39,792 bases of DNA from an uncultured SAR86 cluster bacterium (GTDB lineage: Bacteria > Pseudomonadota > Gammaproteobacteria > Magnimaribacterales > D2472): positions 1-39,792 of the forward strand of contig CABXFE010000006.1 in the NCBI GenBank assembly GCA_902511425.1. Direction: 5' to 3'. Made by a program: the position numbers and the translations under genes. Below are positions 15,711 through 24,960 of the stretch, one piece after another (positions within the stretch are counted from its first letter, which is position 1; each line of letters starts with the position of its first letter). Below the pieces are notes generated by a model. The model ran no database searches, had not been told where the DNA came from, and saw nothing but the letters and a program-made list of their open reading frames with translations.

Positions 15711-16578
15711 AAAGAAATACTTATTTATTGGTCTCGGTACCATGGGTTATCCCATGGCAGGCCATCTTTCAAAAAATGAAAATATAGATCTGTTTGTATA
15801 CAACAGGTCTCCAGATCCATTAGGTAATTGGCTAAATAAATATAAAGGCACTGAATTTATTTTAAATAATTCAGGGGACATAGAGTTTGATGGTTTTATT
15901 GTTTGTTTAAAGGATGATGCAGCCATAAAGGATGTCCTGGTCAATAAAATGTTAATTTCAAAACTTAAAAATAAAGCTTTTATTATCGATCATTCAACTA
16001 CATCGCTTGAGCTAATAAGTTCTATTAATTCTGTTAAAGAAATGAGTGATAAAAGTATATCGTTTTATGATGCACCCATTAGCGGGGGAGAGGCGGGAGC
16101 TGTCAATGGAACTCTCTCTGTTATGTTTGGCGGGCCACCAGAAAAAATTACTAGTATAAAAAAATTAATGAAATCTTACTCATCATCAATTGTCCATATT
16201 GGTCCTAGCGGCCATGGTCAACTAACTAAAATGGTTAATCAGTTATGTATTGCAGGTCTCCTGCAGGGACTATCGGAAGGCATGGTATTTGGGAGGGAAT
16301 CTAAATTAAACATGAGTAAAGTTTTTGATGCTATTTCCAATGGTGCCGCTCAGTCATGGCAAATGAATAATAGATATAAATCAATGTTAAGAGATGAGTT
16401 TAATTTTGGGTTTGCTGTTGATCTAATGATTAAAGATCTAAAGATTGCATTAAATGAATCAAAAAATAATCAACTCGATTTAAAAATATCTAAAGAGGTT
16501 TTAAAAAATTATCAAAATCTTTCGGATAATGGGAATGGAGACCTGGATACATCAAGCCTTATTAAAATTATTAAATAA
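15697..16578 (+). CDS. 3-hydroxyisobutyrate dehydrogenase-family oxidoreductase
   Basis: NAD(P)-dependent beta-hydroxyacid dehydrogenase; substrates of the family include 3-hydroxyisobutyrate, tartronate semialdehyde and relatives. Near the N-terminus is the Rossmann motif FIGLGTMGYPMAGHL; next the substrate motif DAPISGGEAGAVNGTLSVM; then the catalytic Lys in GHGQLTKMVNQ. About 293 residues with the start at TTG 15697, the last start that leaves the Rossmann strand intact, overlapping the peroxiredoxin by 14 bp; upstream CTG codons at 15682/15685 are possible. No ATG fits. Substrate not determinable here. Confidence 0.85.
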   Translation: MPRFKKKYLFIGLGTMGYPMAGHLSKNENIDLFVYNRSPDPLGNWLNKYKGTEFILNNSGDIEFDGFIVCLKDDAAIKDVLVNKMLISKLKNKAFIIDHSTTSLELISSINSVKEMSDKSISFYDAPISGGEAGAVNGTLSVMFGGPPEKITSIKKLMKSYSSSIVHIGPSGHGQLTKMVNQLCIAGLLQGLSEGMVFGRESKLNMSKVFDAISNGAAQSWQMNNRYKSMLRDEFNFGFAVDLMIKDLKIALNESKNNQLDLKISKEVLKNYQNLSDNGNGDLDTSSLIKIIK

Positions 16579-16584
16579 AATAAT

Positions 16585-16610
16585 AAAAGCCCACTTAAAA
16601 GTGAGCTTTT
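16585..16610. terminator. Bidirectional hairpin terminator
   Basis: AAAAGC(C)CACTT and AAGTG(A)GCTTTT form a stem with one C/A mismatch, flanked by A-rich and T-rich ends, between two convergent genes (stops at 16578 and 16630). The A-run on one side and T-run on the other let it serve both strands. Confidence 0.7.
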
Positions 16611-16629
16611 AATTCAGATTTTAGAAATT

Positions 16630-17031
16630 TTATCTATTGTCTTTTAACCACAAAGGTAAGATTGCTATTAATAATCCTGATATCAAATAGGCCATTCCTA
16701 TCAGACCAGGATTTGTTAAAAACTCTCCTCCATACATTTCAACAAATTGACCAGCTAGTGGGCTTAATTCAGTTCCAGATTCTTCAAGGCTTGATAGAGC
16801 AGAGGCCTGAACGACCCAACTGTTTAGAGCTCTAGTTATAACCATCCAACCAAATGCAAAACCAGATAACGCAAATACTGAAATAATTGCTTTCATTAGG
16901 ACTGGCGCATCATTTTCTCTTGCAACACTAGCGAATCTTGCAGCAATCCAAATACCAATGGTTACAGAGAGGATCATTGTTGCGTTAGCCCCTCTAGATG
17001 TTTGAAATATATTCCACATTTCTAATTCCAT
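16630..17031 (-). CDS. Hypothetical membrane protein, three predicted TM helices
   Basis: I do not recognise this protein. The start at 17031 is chosen because GGAG lies 6 nt before it; an upstream in-frame start at 17055 would place a dyad inside the coding sequence. 133 residues with hydrophobic stretches at about 17-36, 44-70 and 105-128, a soluble acidic loop between the second and third, and a basic C-terminus LWLKDNR. The N-terminus MELEMWNIFQTSRGANAT is probably amphipathic. It diverges from the DUF4212/symporter genes across a Fur-box-like palindrome, so iron-dependent control is possible. Confidence 0.75.
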   Translation of the reverse strand: MELEMWNIFQTSRGANATMILSVTIGIWIAARFASVARENDAPVLMKAIISVFALSGFAFGWMVITRALNSWVVQASALSSLEESGTELSPLAGQFVEMYGGEFLTNPGLIGMAYLISGLLIAILPLWLKDNR

Positions 17032-17045
17032 AATTTTCTCCGAAA

Positions 17046-17071
17046 TTAATATCACCTTATTGTGATATTAA
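17046..17071. promoter_or_regulatory. Inverted repeat next to the start of the 16630-17031 gene
   Basis: TTAATATCAC, 6-nt loop, GTGATATTAA: 10-bp arms without mismatch. It lies just upstream of the Shine-Dalgarno of the minus-strand membrane-protein gene and just downstream of a -10-like TATTAT (17076-17081, minus strand). It could be an operator or a hairpin at the 5' end of that mRNA. The regulator is unknown. Confidence 0.5.
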
Positions 17072-17087
17072 AAAAATAATACACTAA

Positions 17088-17108
17088 TAATGAGAATGAT
17101 TCTCATTA
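17088..17108. promoter_or_regulatory. Fur-box-like palindrome
   Basis: TAATGAGAAT, central G, ATTCTCATTA: 10-bp arms without mismatch. The core TGAGAAT-N-ATTCTCA fits the 7-1-7 inverted-repeat model of the ferric uptake regulator site (TGATAAT-N-ATTATCA) with one substitution per arm. It lies between the divergent gene starts at 17031 and 17205 and just upstream of the -10-like TATTAT on the minus strand, so it could repress either side. Other Fur-family proteins are possible. Confidence 0.65.
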
Positions 17109-17204
17109 AGAGATATATTGATTATCTCGTAATTTAAAAATTAATCTTTGCAGCAATCACTAAAGATTTATATCATGAATTACTTAGCAACTAATGAGTA
17201 TTAA

Positions 17205-17423
17205 ATGCAGCAAAATTATTGGCGCTCAAATCTGAAAATTCTTTCAATCCTTCTCAGTATTTGGTTCATAGTTTCATTTGGGTTCGGGATTATTTGGTCT
17301 GACTTTCTTGATCAATTTCAAATTGGTGGATTTAAACTTGGATTTTGGTTTGCTCAACAAGGCAGTATTTATTTCTTCGTATTATTGATTTATATATATA
17401 TATTTAATGAACAGATTAGATAA
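17205..17423 (+). CDS. DUF4212 small subunit of Na+/solute symporter
   Basis: Small inner-membrane protein (72 residues) of the DUF4212/TIGR03647 family, always found beside VC_2705-type sodium/solute symporters and thought to be their small subunit. It has two transmembrane helices at about 12-35 and 45-68, the conserved N-terminal YW, and GFWFAQQGSI before the second helix. The symporter follows 39 bp downstream with its own GAGGA. Upstream is the Fur-like palindrome. Confidence 0.88.
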   Translation: MQQNYWRSNLKILSILLSIWFIVSFGFGIIWSDFLDQFQIGGFKLGFWFAQQGSIYFFVLLIYIYIFNEQIR

Positions 17424-17462
17424 AAAATATAAAAAACAATCTGAAGAGGACCTTTAGTTTTC

Positions 17463-19211
17463 ATGGATACTCAAGTTCTTACGTATATATTTGTAGGTAT
17501 TTCCTTTGCTTTATATATAGGCATTGCAATTTGGTCTCGTGCTTCATCAACAAATGAGTTTTATATAGCTGGAAAGGGCGTTCACCCAATTGCTAATGGC
17601 ATGGCAACGGCTGCTGATTGGATGTCAGCTGCTTCTTTTATCTCAATGGCTGGCTTAATAGCTTTTCTTGGAAAAGATGGTTCGGTATATCTGATGGGTT
17701 GGACGGGTGGATATGTTCTTTTAGCATTATTATTAGCACCATACTTAAGAAAATTTGGCCAATACACAGTTCCTGATTTTATTGGTACCAGATATTACTC
17801 CAATGCAGCAAGATTAGTTGCTGTTATATGCTTAATCTTTGTTTCATTTACATACGTAGCGGGTCAAATGCGAGGTGTGGGAATTGTTTTTTCTAGGTTT
17901 CTTGAGGTTGATATTAATTTGGGAGTCATTATCGGAATGTGCATTGTGTTCTTTTATGCTGTCTTGGGAGGCATGAAAGGTATTACGTATACACAGGTAG
18001 CTCAATATTGTGTGTTAATTTTTGCCTATTTGGTGCCAGCTATTTTTATTTCTATTCTAATCACAGGCAATCCAATTCCTCAATTAGGCTTTGGAGATAC
18101 CCTTGTAAACAGCGATATATATTTATTGGACAAGCTCGATAAAGTCACATCTGAGCTTGGATTTAATGCCTATACTGAAAATACTAAATCTAATATTGAT
18201 ATTTTTTGCATAACCGCCGCTTTAATGTTTGGAACAGCAGGTTTACCACATGTAATCGTTAGATTTTTTACTGTACCAAAAGTAAGCGATGCTAGAAAAT
18301 CTGCTGGGTATGCTTTGATATTTATAGCTATTTTGTACTCAACTGCTCCGGCAGTTTCTGCATTTTCTAGGATGAACTTCATCGACTCAGTGCAGGAAGT
18401 TAATTATACAGAAGCTCCAAGCTGGTTTAAAAATTGGGAGAACATTGGATTAATTGCTTGGAAAGATAAAAATAATGACAAGATTATTCAATATTCAGCT
18501 GGCAATGCATTAGAAGGTGTCAAACCTAATTTTGCAAGTGAAAGAGGGCTTTCTGGAGAAAGGCTCCTAATTAATAATGCGGATTTTACTAATTCTAATG
18601 AAGTCTATATTGATAGGGATATTATAGTCCTTGCTAATCCCGAGATAGCGCAACTACCAGGCTGGGTTATTGCTTTGATTGCAGCAGGGGCTTTGGCTGC
18701 AGCATTATCCACTGCAGCTGGTTTATTGTTAGTGATATCAGCCTCAATATCACATGACGTTTTGAAAAAAACATTCATGCCACAAATAACTGAAAAGCAA
18801 GAACTTTTCTATGCACGATGTTCTGCAGCTGTTGCGATATTGATCGCTGGGCTATTTGGTATATACCCACCTGGATTTGTAGCTCAAGTAGTAGCATTTG
18901 CATTTGGCTTGGCAGCTGCGACTATCTTTCCAGTATTATTAATGGGAATATTTTATAAACGACTCAATAAAGAGGGCGCTATCGCTGGAATGCTTTCTGG
19001 ACTAATCATTACATCTTCATACATCATTAATTTCAAATTTTTGAATGTGCATTTAAATTCTGTAGACAATTGGTTTTTTGGAATATCACCTGAGGGTTTT
19101 GGTTTTGTTGGAATGATTATTAATTTTATTGTTGCTCTTATTGTTTCTTTTTTCTTTACTAAGCCACCAGATGATATCTATCGTATGGTAGATAAAATCA
19201 GACAACCTTAA
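17463..19211 (+). CDS. VC_2705-type sodium:solute symporter
   Basis: Large subunit of a Na+/solute symporter, related to acetate permease ActP (SSS family); substrate probably a small organic acid. 582 residues, about 13 transmembrane helices. Motifs: EFYIAGKGVHPIANGMATAA, DWMSAASFISMAG, FIGTRY, and GTAGLPHVIVRFFTVP. A soluble segment of about 80 residues (roughly 318-400) between helices contains DKNNDKIIQ (335-343), which resembles an EF-hand calcium loop. The dehalogenase starts 3 bp downstream, so the two are surely co-transcribed. Confidence 0.9.
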   Translation: MDTQVLTYIFVGISFALYIGIAIWSRASSTNEFYIAGKGVHPIANGMATAADWMSAASFISMAGLIAFLGKDGSVYLMGWTGGYVLLALLLAPYLRKFGQYTVPDFIGTRYYSNAARLVAVICLIFVSFTYVAGQMRGVGIVFSRFLEVDINLGVIIGMCIVFFYAVLGGMKGITYTQVAQYCVLIFAYLVPAIFISILITGNPIPQLGFGDTLVNSDIYLLDKLDKVTSELGFNAYTENTKSNIDIFCITAALMFGTAGLPHVIVRFFTVPKVSDARKSAGYALIFIAILYSTAPAVSAFSRMNFIDSVQEVNYTEAPSWFKNWENIGLIAWKDKNNDKIIQYSAGNALEGVKPNFASERGLSGERLLINNADFTNSNEVYIDRDIIVLANPEIAQLPGWVIALIAAGALAAALSTAAGLLLVISASISHDVLKKTFMPQITEKQELFYARCSAAVAILIAGLFGIYPPGFVAQVVAFAFGLAAATIFPVLLMGIFYKRLNKEGAIAGMLSGLIITSSYIINFKFLNVHLNSVDNWFFGISPEGFGFVGMIINFIVALIVSFFFTKPPDDIYRMVDKIRQP

Positions 19212-19214
19212 GCA

Positions 19215-20330
19215 ATGAAAAAGATAATTTTCTTAGGAATTAGTCTAATTACTCTAGTAAGCATCTTCCATTATTCTAGTAGCAAAGATCCAGAAATAAA
19301 TTATGCAAGATTTAATCTTGTAGCTCCCGGCGTCTTACGAACACCTGCTGAACGTTTTAATAATATAGTTGATTATCCTTATAAACCAAATTATCTAATG
19401 ATAGGAGACACAAGAATACATTATTTAGATGAGGGTCCAAAAGATGGAGACATTATATATTTACTTCATGGTGAGCCAGCATGGAGTTATTTATTCAGAA
19501 AAATGATTCCTACCCTTACTCAAGCAGGATATAGAGTCATAGCACCAGACATGGTGGGATTTGGTAAGTCAGATAAATATATTTCTATTGATGATTACTC
19601 ACATCAAATGCATGTAGATAAGATGGCTCAGTTAATAATAGAGCTTGATTTAAATAACATTACTGCCCATGTCCATGATTGGGGCGGTTTGGTTGGACTT
19701 AGAGTTATATCAGAAGAGCCTAACAGATTCACAAGAATTATTGCCTCCAATACAAGTTTAATAGCGCCTGGAAGAGGTTTTATTAAAGATTTAATGTCAT
19801 ATATTATTTATCCACTGTTTAAGTTGGGTATTTGGTTCCAAGGTCCAGCTTCATGGGAAGAGTTTATTGGTGGAGATGGATTTACGAATTGGATTAGATA
19901 TTCAAGATATACAGATAATATTGATGTTGGAGGGGTCATGCAAACTCTAGGAAATGTAAGTGATGCAGAAAGAGCGGGGTATGAGGCACCATATCCAAAT
20001 GCTACTTATAAAGCTGGCGCTCAAATTTTTCCTTATTTAATTCCTAGTGAACTAAGAAAAAATGAAGCAGCTTATAGAGAGGTGTTTGAAAAATGGCACA
20101 AACCTTTTTTGATTGCTAACAGTGATAATGATCCGGTTACTGGAAATAACCCTAGAATGGTAGACATGTTAAAGAGAATTCCTTCAGCTCAAGAAATTAT
20201 TATTGAGGGGCCAGGACATTTCCTTCAAGAAGAGGCAGGTCCTGAATATGCTCAATTAATAATTGACTTTATTGATGGTAATCCACAGCCATTTAAGAAG
20301 GATAGAGCGGTGCCTAATATAAACCTATAA
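19215..20330 (+). CDS. Haloalkane dehalogenase (HLD-I, DhlA-like), membrane-anchored or exported
   Basis: Alpha/beta hydrolase predicted to cleave carbon-halogen bonds to alcohol and halide. The body aligns by eye with Xanthobacter DhlA: HGEPAWSYLFRKMIP (oxyanion region), nucleophile Asp155 with halide-binding Trp156 in VHDWGG, second halide-binding Trp226 in DGFTNW, acid Asp306 in SDNDPVTG, base His335 in GPGHFLQEE. It has 371 residues against about 310 for DhlA because of an N-terminal hydrophobic segment (residues 3-18, preceded by KK) and a spacer. No lipobox Cys is visible, so it is either a signal anchor or a cleaved signal peptide, placing the enzyme in the periplasm. The partner is the symporter 3 bp upstream. 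Some HLD-like proteins have other hydrolase activities, so dehalogenation is a strong but unproven call. Confidence 0.85.
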   Translation: MKKIIFLGISLITLVSIFHYSSSKDPEINYARFNLVAPGVLRTPAERFNNIVDYPYKPNYLMIGDTRIHYLDEGPKDGDIIYLLHGEPAWSYLFRKMIPTLTQAGYRVIAPDMVGFGKSDKYISIDDYSHQMHVDKMAQLIIELDLNNITAHVHDWGGLVGLRVISEEPNRFTRIIASNTSLIAPGRGFIKDLMSYIIYPLFKLGIWFQGPASWEEFIGGDGFTNWIRYSRYTDNIDVGGVMQTLGNVSDAERAGYEAPYPNATYKAGAQIFPYLIPSELRKNEAAYREVFEKWHKPFLIANSDNDPVTGNNPRMVDMLKRIPSAQEIIIEGPGHFLQEEAGPEYAQLIIDFIDGNPQPFKKDRAVPNINL

Positions 20331-20375
20331 TAATATAATACTTCGCATAATATATATTATGTTAAATTATATATC

Positions 20376-20693
20376 TTAATTCCTAGGCGGCATACCTTTT
20401 ATACGCTGAAGAGTTATATTTGTAGAATTTCTTCTATGTTTACTAAGCTCTTGATATCCTTCATCAGCCCACCAATTATCAGCATCTGCCTCTGATGGAA
20501 AGGAAAATATGATTGCCCGATCAAAAAGTTTTGGAGGCTCTCCCTCGAGACAAACTGGTGAATCATCAAATGTAATGAATGTACCATTGTATTTTTTTAA
20601 AAAAGGAAAGAATCCTTTTTCGTATATTCTGTATTCATCTCGATCGTTGATTGATAAATTTACAACCATATAAACGCTTACATTTTCTGACAT
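20376..20693 (-). CDS. DUF1330 domain protein
   Basis: A 105-residue protein of the dimeric alpha/beta-barrel DUF1330 family, whose biochemical role is unknown. The family pattern is visible: YMVVNLSINDRDEYRIYEKG at the start, a central RAIIFSFPS with a WW pair, then a second YQELSKHR helix. AGGAG lies 6 nt before the ATG. It converges on the dehalogenase gene with 45 bp between. Despite the proximity, the opposite orientation gives no evidence of shared function. Confidence 0.8.
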   Translation of the reverse strand: MSENVSVYMVVNLSINDRDEYRIYEKGFFPFLKKYNGTFITFDDSPVCLEGEPPKLFDRAIIFSFPSEADADNWWADEGYQELSKHRRNSTNITLQRIKGMPPRN

Positions 20694-20799
20694 AGTTTTC
20701 TCCTTAAGGTTATTCTTTTGTATGACGATAAATATGTATATGCATCTTATAAAGATTTATTAACTTAAAGTTAAATTAATTAGTGTAAAATAACAATAT

Positions 20800-21018
20800 A
20801 TGGCTAAAGAAGATAATCTAGAATTTGAGGGAGAAGTTATTGAAACTCTCCCTAATACTACCTTTAAAGTAAAATTAGAGAACGATCATATAATCGAAGC
20901 TCACATTTCTGGCAAAATGCGTAAACATTACATCAGGATCTTAACTGGTGACAAAGTTAAAGTTGAGATGACACCATACGATCTAACAAAAGGAAGAATT
21001 ACTTTTAGAGGCCGTTAG
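20800..21018 (+). CDS. infA: Translation initiation factor IF-1
   Basis: 72-residue OB-fold protein that binds the ribosomal A site during initiation. The sequence is canonical: [49 protein letters not shown]. No Shine-Dalgarno sequence is visible; a -10-like TAAAAT lies at 20786-20791, so the leader would be only a few bases. It meets clpA tail to tail, the stops overlapping by 4 bp (TTAG). Adjacency to clpA is known in gammaproteobacteria. Confidence 0.97.
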   Translation: MAKEDNLEFEGEVIETLPNTTFKVKLENDHIIEAHISGKMRKHYIRILTGDKVKVEMTPYDLTKGRITFRGR

Positions 21019-23270
21019 GCTTTAGATTTAGCTGTTTTCTTTGTAGCGCTGAATTTCACTTCATTAGCTACCAAATCAACTTTGATCTGACCACCCTTGC
21101 TGAGCTCACCAAATAAGACCTTATCAACAAGAGGTTTCTTAATTTTATTGGTAATAAATCTTTCCATAGGTCTTGCACCCATTTCTTTGTTATAGCCATT
21201 TTCAGCGATCCAGTTTAAAACCTTTTTAGAATAAATTAACTCTACATTTCTCGCATCAAGCTGCGCTTGGAGCTTGGTAAGGAATTTATCTACTATTGAT
21301 AGAATCACTTTCATTGGTAGATAGTTAAACTGAATAATTTCATCTAACCTATTCCTAAATTCGGGAGAAAATAGTTTCTTTAGAGATAACAATGCATCAG
21401 ATTCATTGGATTGATCGCTGAAACCAATGCTTTTCTTTTCTAACAAATCAGCGCCTGCATTAGTAGTCATGACTACAATGACATTCCTAAAGTCCGCTTT
21501 GCGACCATTATTATCTGTTAAGACCCCGGAATCCATGATTTGTAGAAGCAAATTAAAGATATCTGGATGAGCCTTTTCTATTTCATCAAGCAATAGTACA
21601 CAATGTGGATTTTGAACAACGGCCTCAGTTAATAGGCCGCCTTGATCAAATCCAACATAGCCAGGAGGCGCCCCAATCAGTCTCGAGACTGTGTGCCTTT
21701 CCATGTACTCCGACATATCAAATCTCACAAGCTCGATACCCATCATGTTTGCCAATTGGGTTGTAATTTCTGTCTTACCTACTCCAGTTGGTCCAGCGAA
21801 TAAAAACGATCCAATCGTTTTATTGTCATCTCTGAGCCCTGCTCTAGATAATTTGATAGCGTTAACCAGACTCTTAATAGCTGTATCTTGACCAAAAATA
21901 ACAGTTTTAAGATCGGATTCTAGTTTTTGGAGATTAATTGACTCTTGGCTAGATATAGTTTGTTCAGGAATTTTAGATATTTTTGAAATAGTTTTTTCAA
22001 TATCTATCTGTTTTACGGTTATTTTTTTTGAATTTTTCCTTGAAATATTTAACAAAGCACCTGTTTCATCTATCAAATCAATTGCCTTATCAGGTAAAAA
22101 TCTATCGTTTAGAAAGCGCTTAGATAAGGTAACAGCTGAATTTATAGATTCACCAGAATATTTCACATTGTGATGATCTTCATAATTCGTCTTAAGACCA
22201 TCTAGTATTTGTATACATTCATCTACAGATGGTTCTAATACATCAATTTTTTGAAACCTTCTAGAAAGAGCCTGATTTTGATTAAAAACACCTCTATATT
22301 CTTGAAATGTTGTGGATCCAATACACCTCAGTTTGCCTTTACCTAAAGCTGGTTTTAATAAGTTGGATACGTCCAAACTACCTCCAGAAGCTGATCCGGC
22401 ACCAATAATTGTATGAATTTCATCGATAAATAGTATTGGGTTGTTTTGATCATCAAGGAATTTTAGTACTGACTTTAGTCTCTTTTCAAAATCTCCTCTA
22501 TATTTTGTACCAGCAATCAAAGCTCCTATATCCAAAGAATAGAGTTTTGATTCATGTAAAAAATCAGGGGTATCTTTAGAGTTAATTAGATGGGCAAGTC
22601 CTTCTGCAATAGCTGTCTTCCCTACTCCAGACTCACCAACAAGCAGGGGATTATTTTTAGTTCGCCTAGCTAGAATTTGTATAATTCTTTCAACCTCATC
22701 TTTGCGCCCTACCAACTGATCGAGTTTGTTAGATTCTGCTAGATGGTTTAAATCAATTAAAAACTCTAACTCATTACTAGTTGAAACTGTATCGTTATCG
22801 CTCCCTTCAACTGACGAATCTGAATCAGCCTCAGTTTGAGAGTTCTCAGGTTTGCCATGAGAAATATAAGAAACAATATCGAGTCTTCCAATACCTTGTT
22901 TTGAGAGCAAAAAAACAGAGTGTGATTCTTTTTCAGAAAAGATAGCTACTAGTAAATTGATAGGCTTTACAACACCTTTACCTGATGATTGAACGTGAAA
23001 AACAGCTCTTTGAAGTACTCTTTGAAATCCCAGTGTTGGTTGCACCGGTTTTTTAGCATCAACCTTATTAGGGGTATTATCCCTCACATGCTCTTCAAGA
23101 TTTTCTCTCAAAGTAGCAATATTTACCTCATTTGTTTCAAGAGCCTGTCTAACTTCAAAATCTGAAAGGAGCATTAAAAGCAAATGCTCAATAGTCAGAT
23201 ATTCGAGATTTTGATCTTGGGCTTGATCAAATAAATTTGCTATTGATTGTTCTAATTCTTTGCTAAACAT
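21015..23270 (-). CDS. clpA: ATP-dependent Clp protease ATP-binding subunit ClpA
   Basis: Hsp100 unfoldase that feeds substrates to ClpP. Full length (751 residues): N-domain with the two Clp-N repeats (1-140), an acidic linker, first AAA+ domain with Walker A GESGVGKT (212-219) and Walker B LFIDEIH, second AAA+ domain with GPTGVGKT (493-500), and the IGF loop (615-617) that docks on ClpP. The C-terminus is basic (TKKTAKSKA). It overlaps clpS by one base and infA by four. Confidence 0.97.
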   Translation of the reverse strand: MFSKELEQSIANLFDQAQDQNLEYLTIEHLLLMLLSDFEVRQALETNEVNIATLRENLEEHVRDNTPNKVDAKKPVQPTLGFQRVLQRAVFHVQSSGKGVVKPINLLVAIFSEKESHSVFLLSKQGIGRLDIVSYISHGKPENSQTEADSDSSVEGSDNDTVSTSNELEFLIDLNHLAESNKLDQLVGRKDEVERIIQILARRTKNNPLLVGESGVGKTAIAEGLAHLINSKDTPDFLHESKLYSLDIGALIAGTKYRGDFEKRLKSVLKFLDDQNNPILFIDEIHTIIGAGSASGGSLDVSNLLKPALGKGKLRCIGSTTFQEYRGVFNQNQALSRRFQKIDVLEPSVDECIQILDGLKTNYEDHHNVKYSGESINSAVTLSKRFLNDRFLPDKAIDLIDETGALLNISRKNSKKITVKQIDIEKTISKISKIPEQTISSQESINLQKLESDLKTVIFGQDTAIKSLVNAIKLSRAGLRDDNKTIGSFLFAGPTGVGKTEITTQLANMMGIELVRFDMSEYMERHTVSRLIGAPPGYVGFDQGGLLTEAVVQNPHCVLLLDEIEKAHPDIFNLLLQIMDSGVLTDNNGRKADFRNVIVVMTTNAGADLLEKKSIGFSDQSNESDALLSLKKLFSPEFRNRLDEIIQFNYLPMKVILSIVDKFLTKLQAQLDARNVELIYSKKVLNWIAENGYNKEMGARPMERFITNKIKKPLVDKVLFGELSKGGQIKVDLVANEVKFSATKKTAKSKA

Positions 23271-23608
23271 TAATCTGTTAAAGGTTCAATTTCACTTATC
23301 AAGGGATGCTCATGGGCTTTTGCCATCTCATTTATTTCATGAGATTTCATTTCAGCTATCTCTTTAGGAAATATACCACAGACGCCCTTTCCTTTTGTAT
23401 GAACTGCCAACATTATTTGAGTTGACCTTTCGTGCTCATAGCCAAATATTGATTGAAGAATATAAACCACAAATTCCATTGGGGTAAAATCATCATTCAG
23501 AAGGACGACTTGATACATTGGAGGTTCTTTGATATCCGGTTTATTCTCTAGAACAACTGTACCAGTATCGCCTAAACCATTGGAGCCATTTGATGATTCT
23601 GAAGACAT
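23270..23608 (-). CDS. clpS: ClpA adaptor protein ClpS
   Basis: Adaptor delivering N-degron substrates to ClpAP. The core is typical: YQVVLLNDDFTPMEFVV, then the HTKGKGVCGIFPKEIAE segment. The start at 23608 (112 residues) is favoured over a GTG at 23620 because GAGG lies 6 nt before it. The N-terminal tail is Ser/Gly-rich, as expected for the flexible extension that enters the ClpA pore. It begins 8 bp after icd and overlaps clpA by one base. Confidence 0.95.
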   Translation of the reverse strand: MSSESSNGSNGLGDTGTVVLENKPDIKEPPMYQVVLLNDDFTPMEFVVYILQSIFGYEHERSTQIMLAVHTKGKGVCGIFPKEIAEMKSHEINEMAKAHEHPLISEIEPLTD

Positions 23609-23616
23609 ATAAATCC

Positions 23617-24870
23617 TCACATTCTTTTAATCATTTCCTTGGCAAAGCCAGAACAAGAAACTAGATTAGCTCCGTCCATTAATCTTTCAAAGTCGTATGT
23701 AACCATCTTATCTGAAATCGCTGCTTCCATTGAAGAAATAATTAGATCTGCAGCTTCCACCCAACCCATATGCCTCAACATCATTTCTGCTGATAAAATC
23801 AAAGACCCTGGATTCACCTTATCCTGTCCTGCATATTTAGGTGCGGTTCCGTGCGTAGCTTCAAACAGTGCCAAATCATCACTAATATTTGCCCCTGGTG
23901 CAATTCCTATACCACCAACACATGCTGCTAAAGCATCAGATACGTAGTCACCATTAAGGTTCATAGTAGCGATCACATCATATTCTTTTGGTCTTGTAAG
24001 AATTTGTTGAAGAAATGCATCACAAATAACATCTTTAACAATTATATTTTTTCCATTATTTGGGTTTTTGATAGTTACCCAAGGACCTCCATCCAGTAGC
24101 TCGCCGCCATAAGAGTTTACACTTAATTCATATCCCCAATCTCTAAAAGCGCCTTCGGTAAACTTCATAATATTACCTTTGTGCACGAGAGTAACAGAGG
24201 AACGATCATTCTTGATCGCATAGTCTAGAGCCTGTTTAACGAGTCTTTCGGTGCCTTGTTTAGAAATGGGTTTAACGCCTAAACCAACATCTGATGGAAA
24301 CCGGATTTGTGTTACACCAAATTGCTCTTGAAGAACTTTAACCATAGCATCAGATTCTGGCGAACCAGCCTCAAACTCTACACCAGCATAAATATCTTCA
24401 GAATTTTCCCTGAAGATGACCATGTCTACATGCGAGGGATTCTTGACTGGGCTAGGTACTCCTGCAAAATAACGGATAGGTCTCAAGCAAACATACAAAT
24501 CAAGGATTTGACGAAGAGAGACATTTAAAGATCTTATACCTCCACCCACTGGGGTTGTTAATGGCCCTTTTATACTAACAATATATTCTTTTAAAGCTTC
24601 AATGGTTTCATCAGGAAGCCATGTATCAGGGTCATAAACTTTAGTAGATTTTTCACCACAGTAAACTTCCATCCATGAAATTTTCTTTGAGCCACCATAT
24701 GCATTTTCAACCGCACTATCAACGACATCTATCATTGCAGGCGTGATATCGATCCCGATTCCATCGCCCTCTATATATGGGATAATGGGATTATCAGGAA
24801 CATTAAGGGATCCATTTTCTAAAGTAATTTTTGAACCTTCTTCTGGAATTTTAATATGTTTATAACCCAT
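23617..24870 (-). CDS. icd: NADP-dependent isocitrate dehydrogenase
   Basis: Oxidises isocitrate to 2-oxoglutarate in the TCA cycle. 417 residues, E. coli type. The substrate-binding [10 protein letters not shown] carries Ser114, equivalent to the regulatory phospho-Ser113 of E. coli. [13 protein letters not shown] gives the Lys-Tyr pair that selects NADP. No aceK kinase/phosphatase gene is in the window, so phosphorylation control cannot be judged. aceA, which competes for isocitrate, lies 2.7 kb away on the other strand. It is followed closely by clpS and clpA. Confidence 0.96.
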   Translation of the reverse strand: MGYKHIKIPEEGSKITLENGSLNVPDNPIIPYIEGDGIGIDITPAMIDVVDSAVENAYGGSKKISWMEVYCGEKSTKVYDPDTWLPDETIEALKEYIVSIKGPLTTPVGGGIRSLNVSLRQILDLYVCLRPIRYFAGVPSPVKNPSHVDMVIFRENSEDIYAGVEFEAGSPESDAMVKVLQEQFGVTQIRFPSDVGLGVKPISKQGTERLVKQALDYAIKNDRSSVTLVHKGNIMKFTEGAFRDWGYELSVNSYGGELLDGGPWVTIKNPNNGKNIIVKDVICDAFLQQILTRPKEYDVIATMNLNGDYVSDALAACVGGIGIAPGANISDDLALFEATHGTAPKYAGQDKVNPGSLILSAEMMLRHMGWVEAADLIISSMEAAISDKMVTYDFERLMDGANLVSCSGFAKEMIKRM

Positions 24871-24894
24871 GATTTTCCCTCTCGAACGAATATG

Positions 24895-24920
24895 TATAAT
24901 AAAAAATTTGTTGAATTATA
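24895..24920. promoter_or_regulatory. Divergent icd/mnmA promoter region
   Basis: Two perfect -10 boxes face apart in the 90-bp gap: TATAAT on the plus strand (24895-24900, toward mnmA) and TATAAT on the minus strand (24915-24920, toward icd). Neither has a good -35 at standard spacing, so this is tentative. Confidence 0.3.
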
Positions 24921-24960
24921 CTCTAAAAAAACCTTTAAAATTAGGCTTTAAATGTAAATT

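Noticed and set aside
20346-20361. Perfect palindrome CATAATATATATTATG between the dehalogenase and DUF1330 genes
   Set aside because: It consists almost only of alternating A/T in an AT-rich convergent gap, where such palindromes arise by chance; no stable GC stem or T-run supports a terminator, and no start codon is nearby for an operator.
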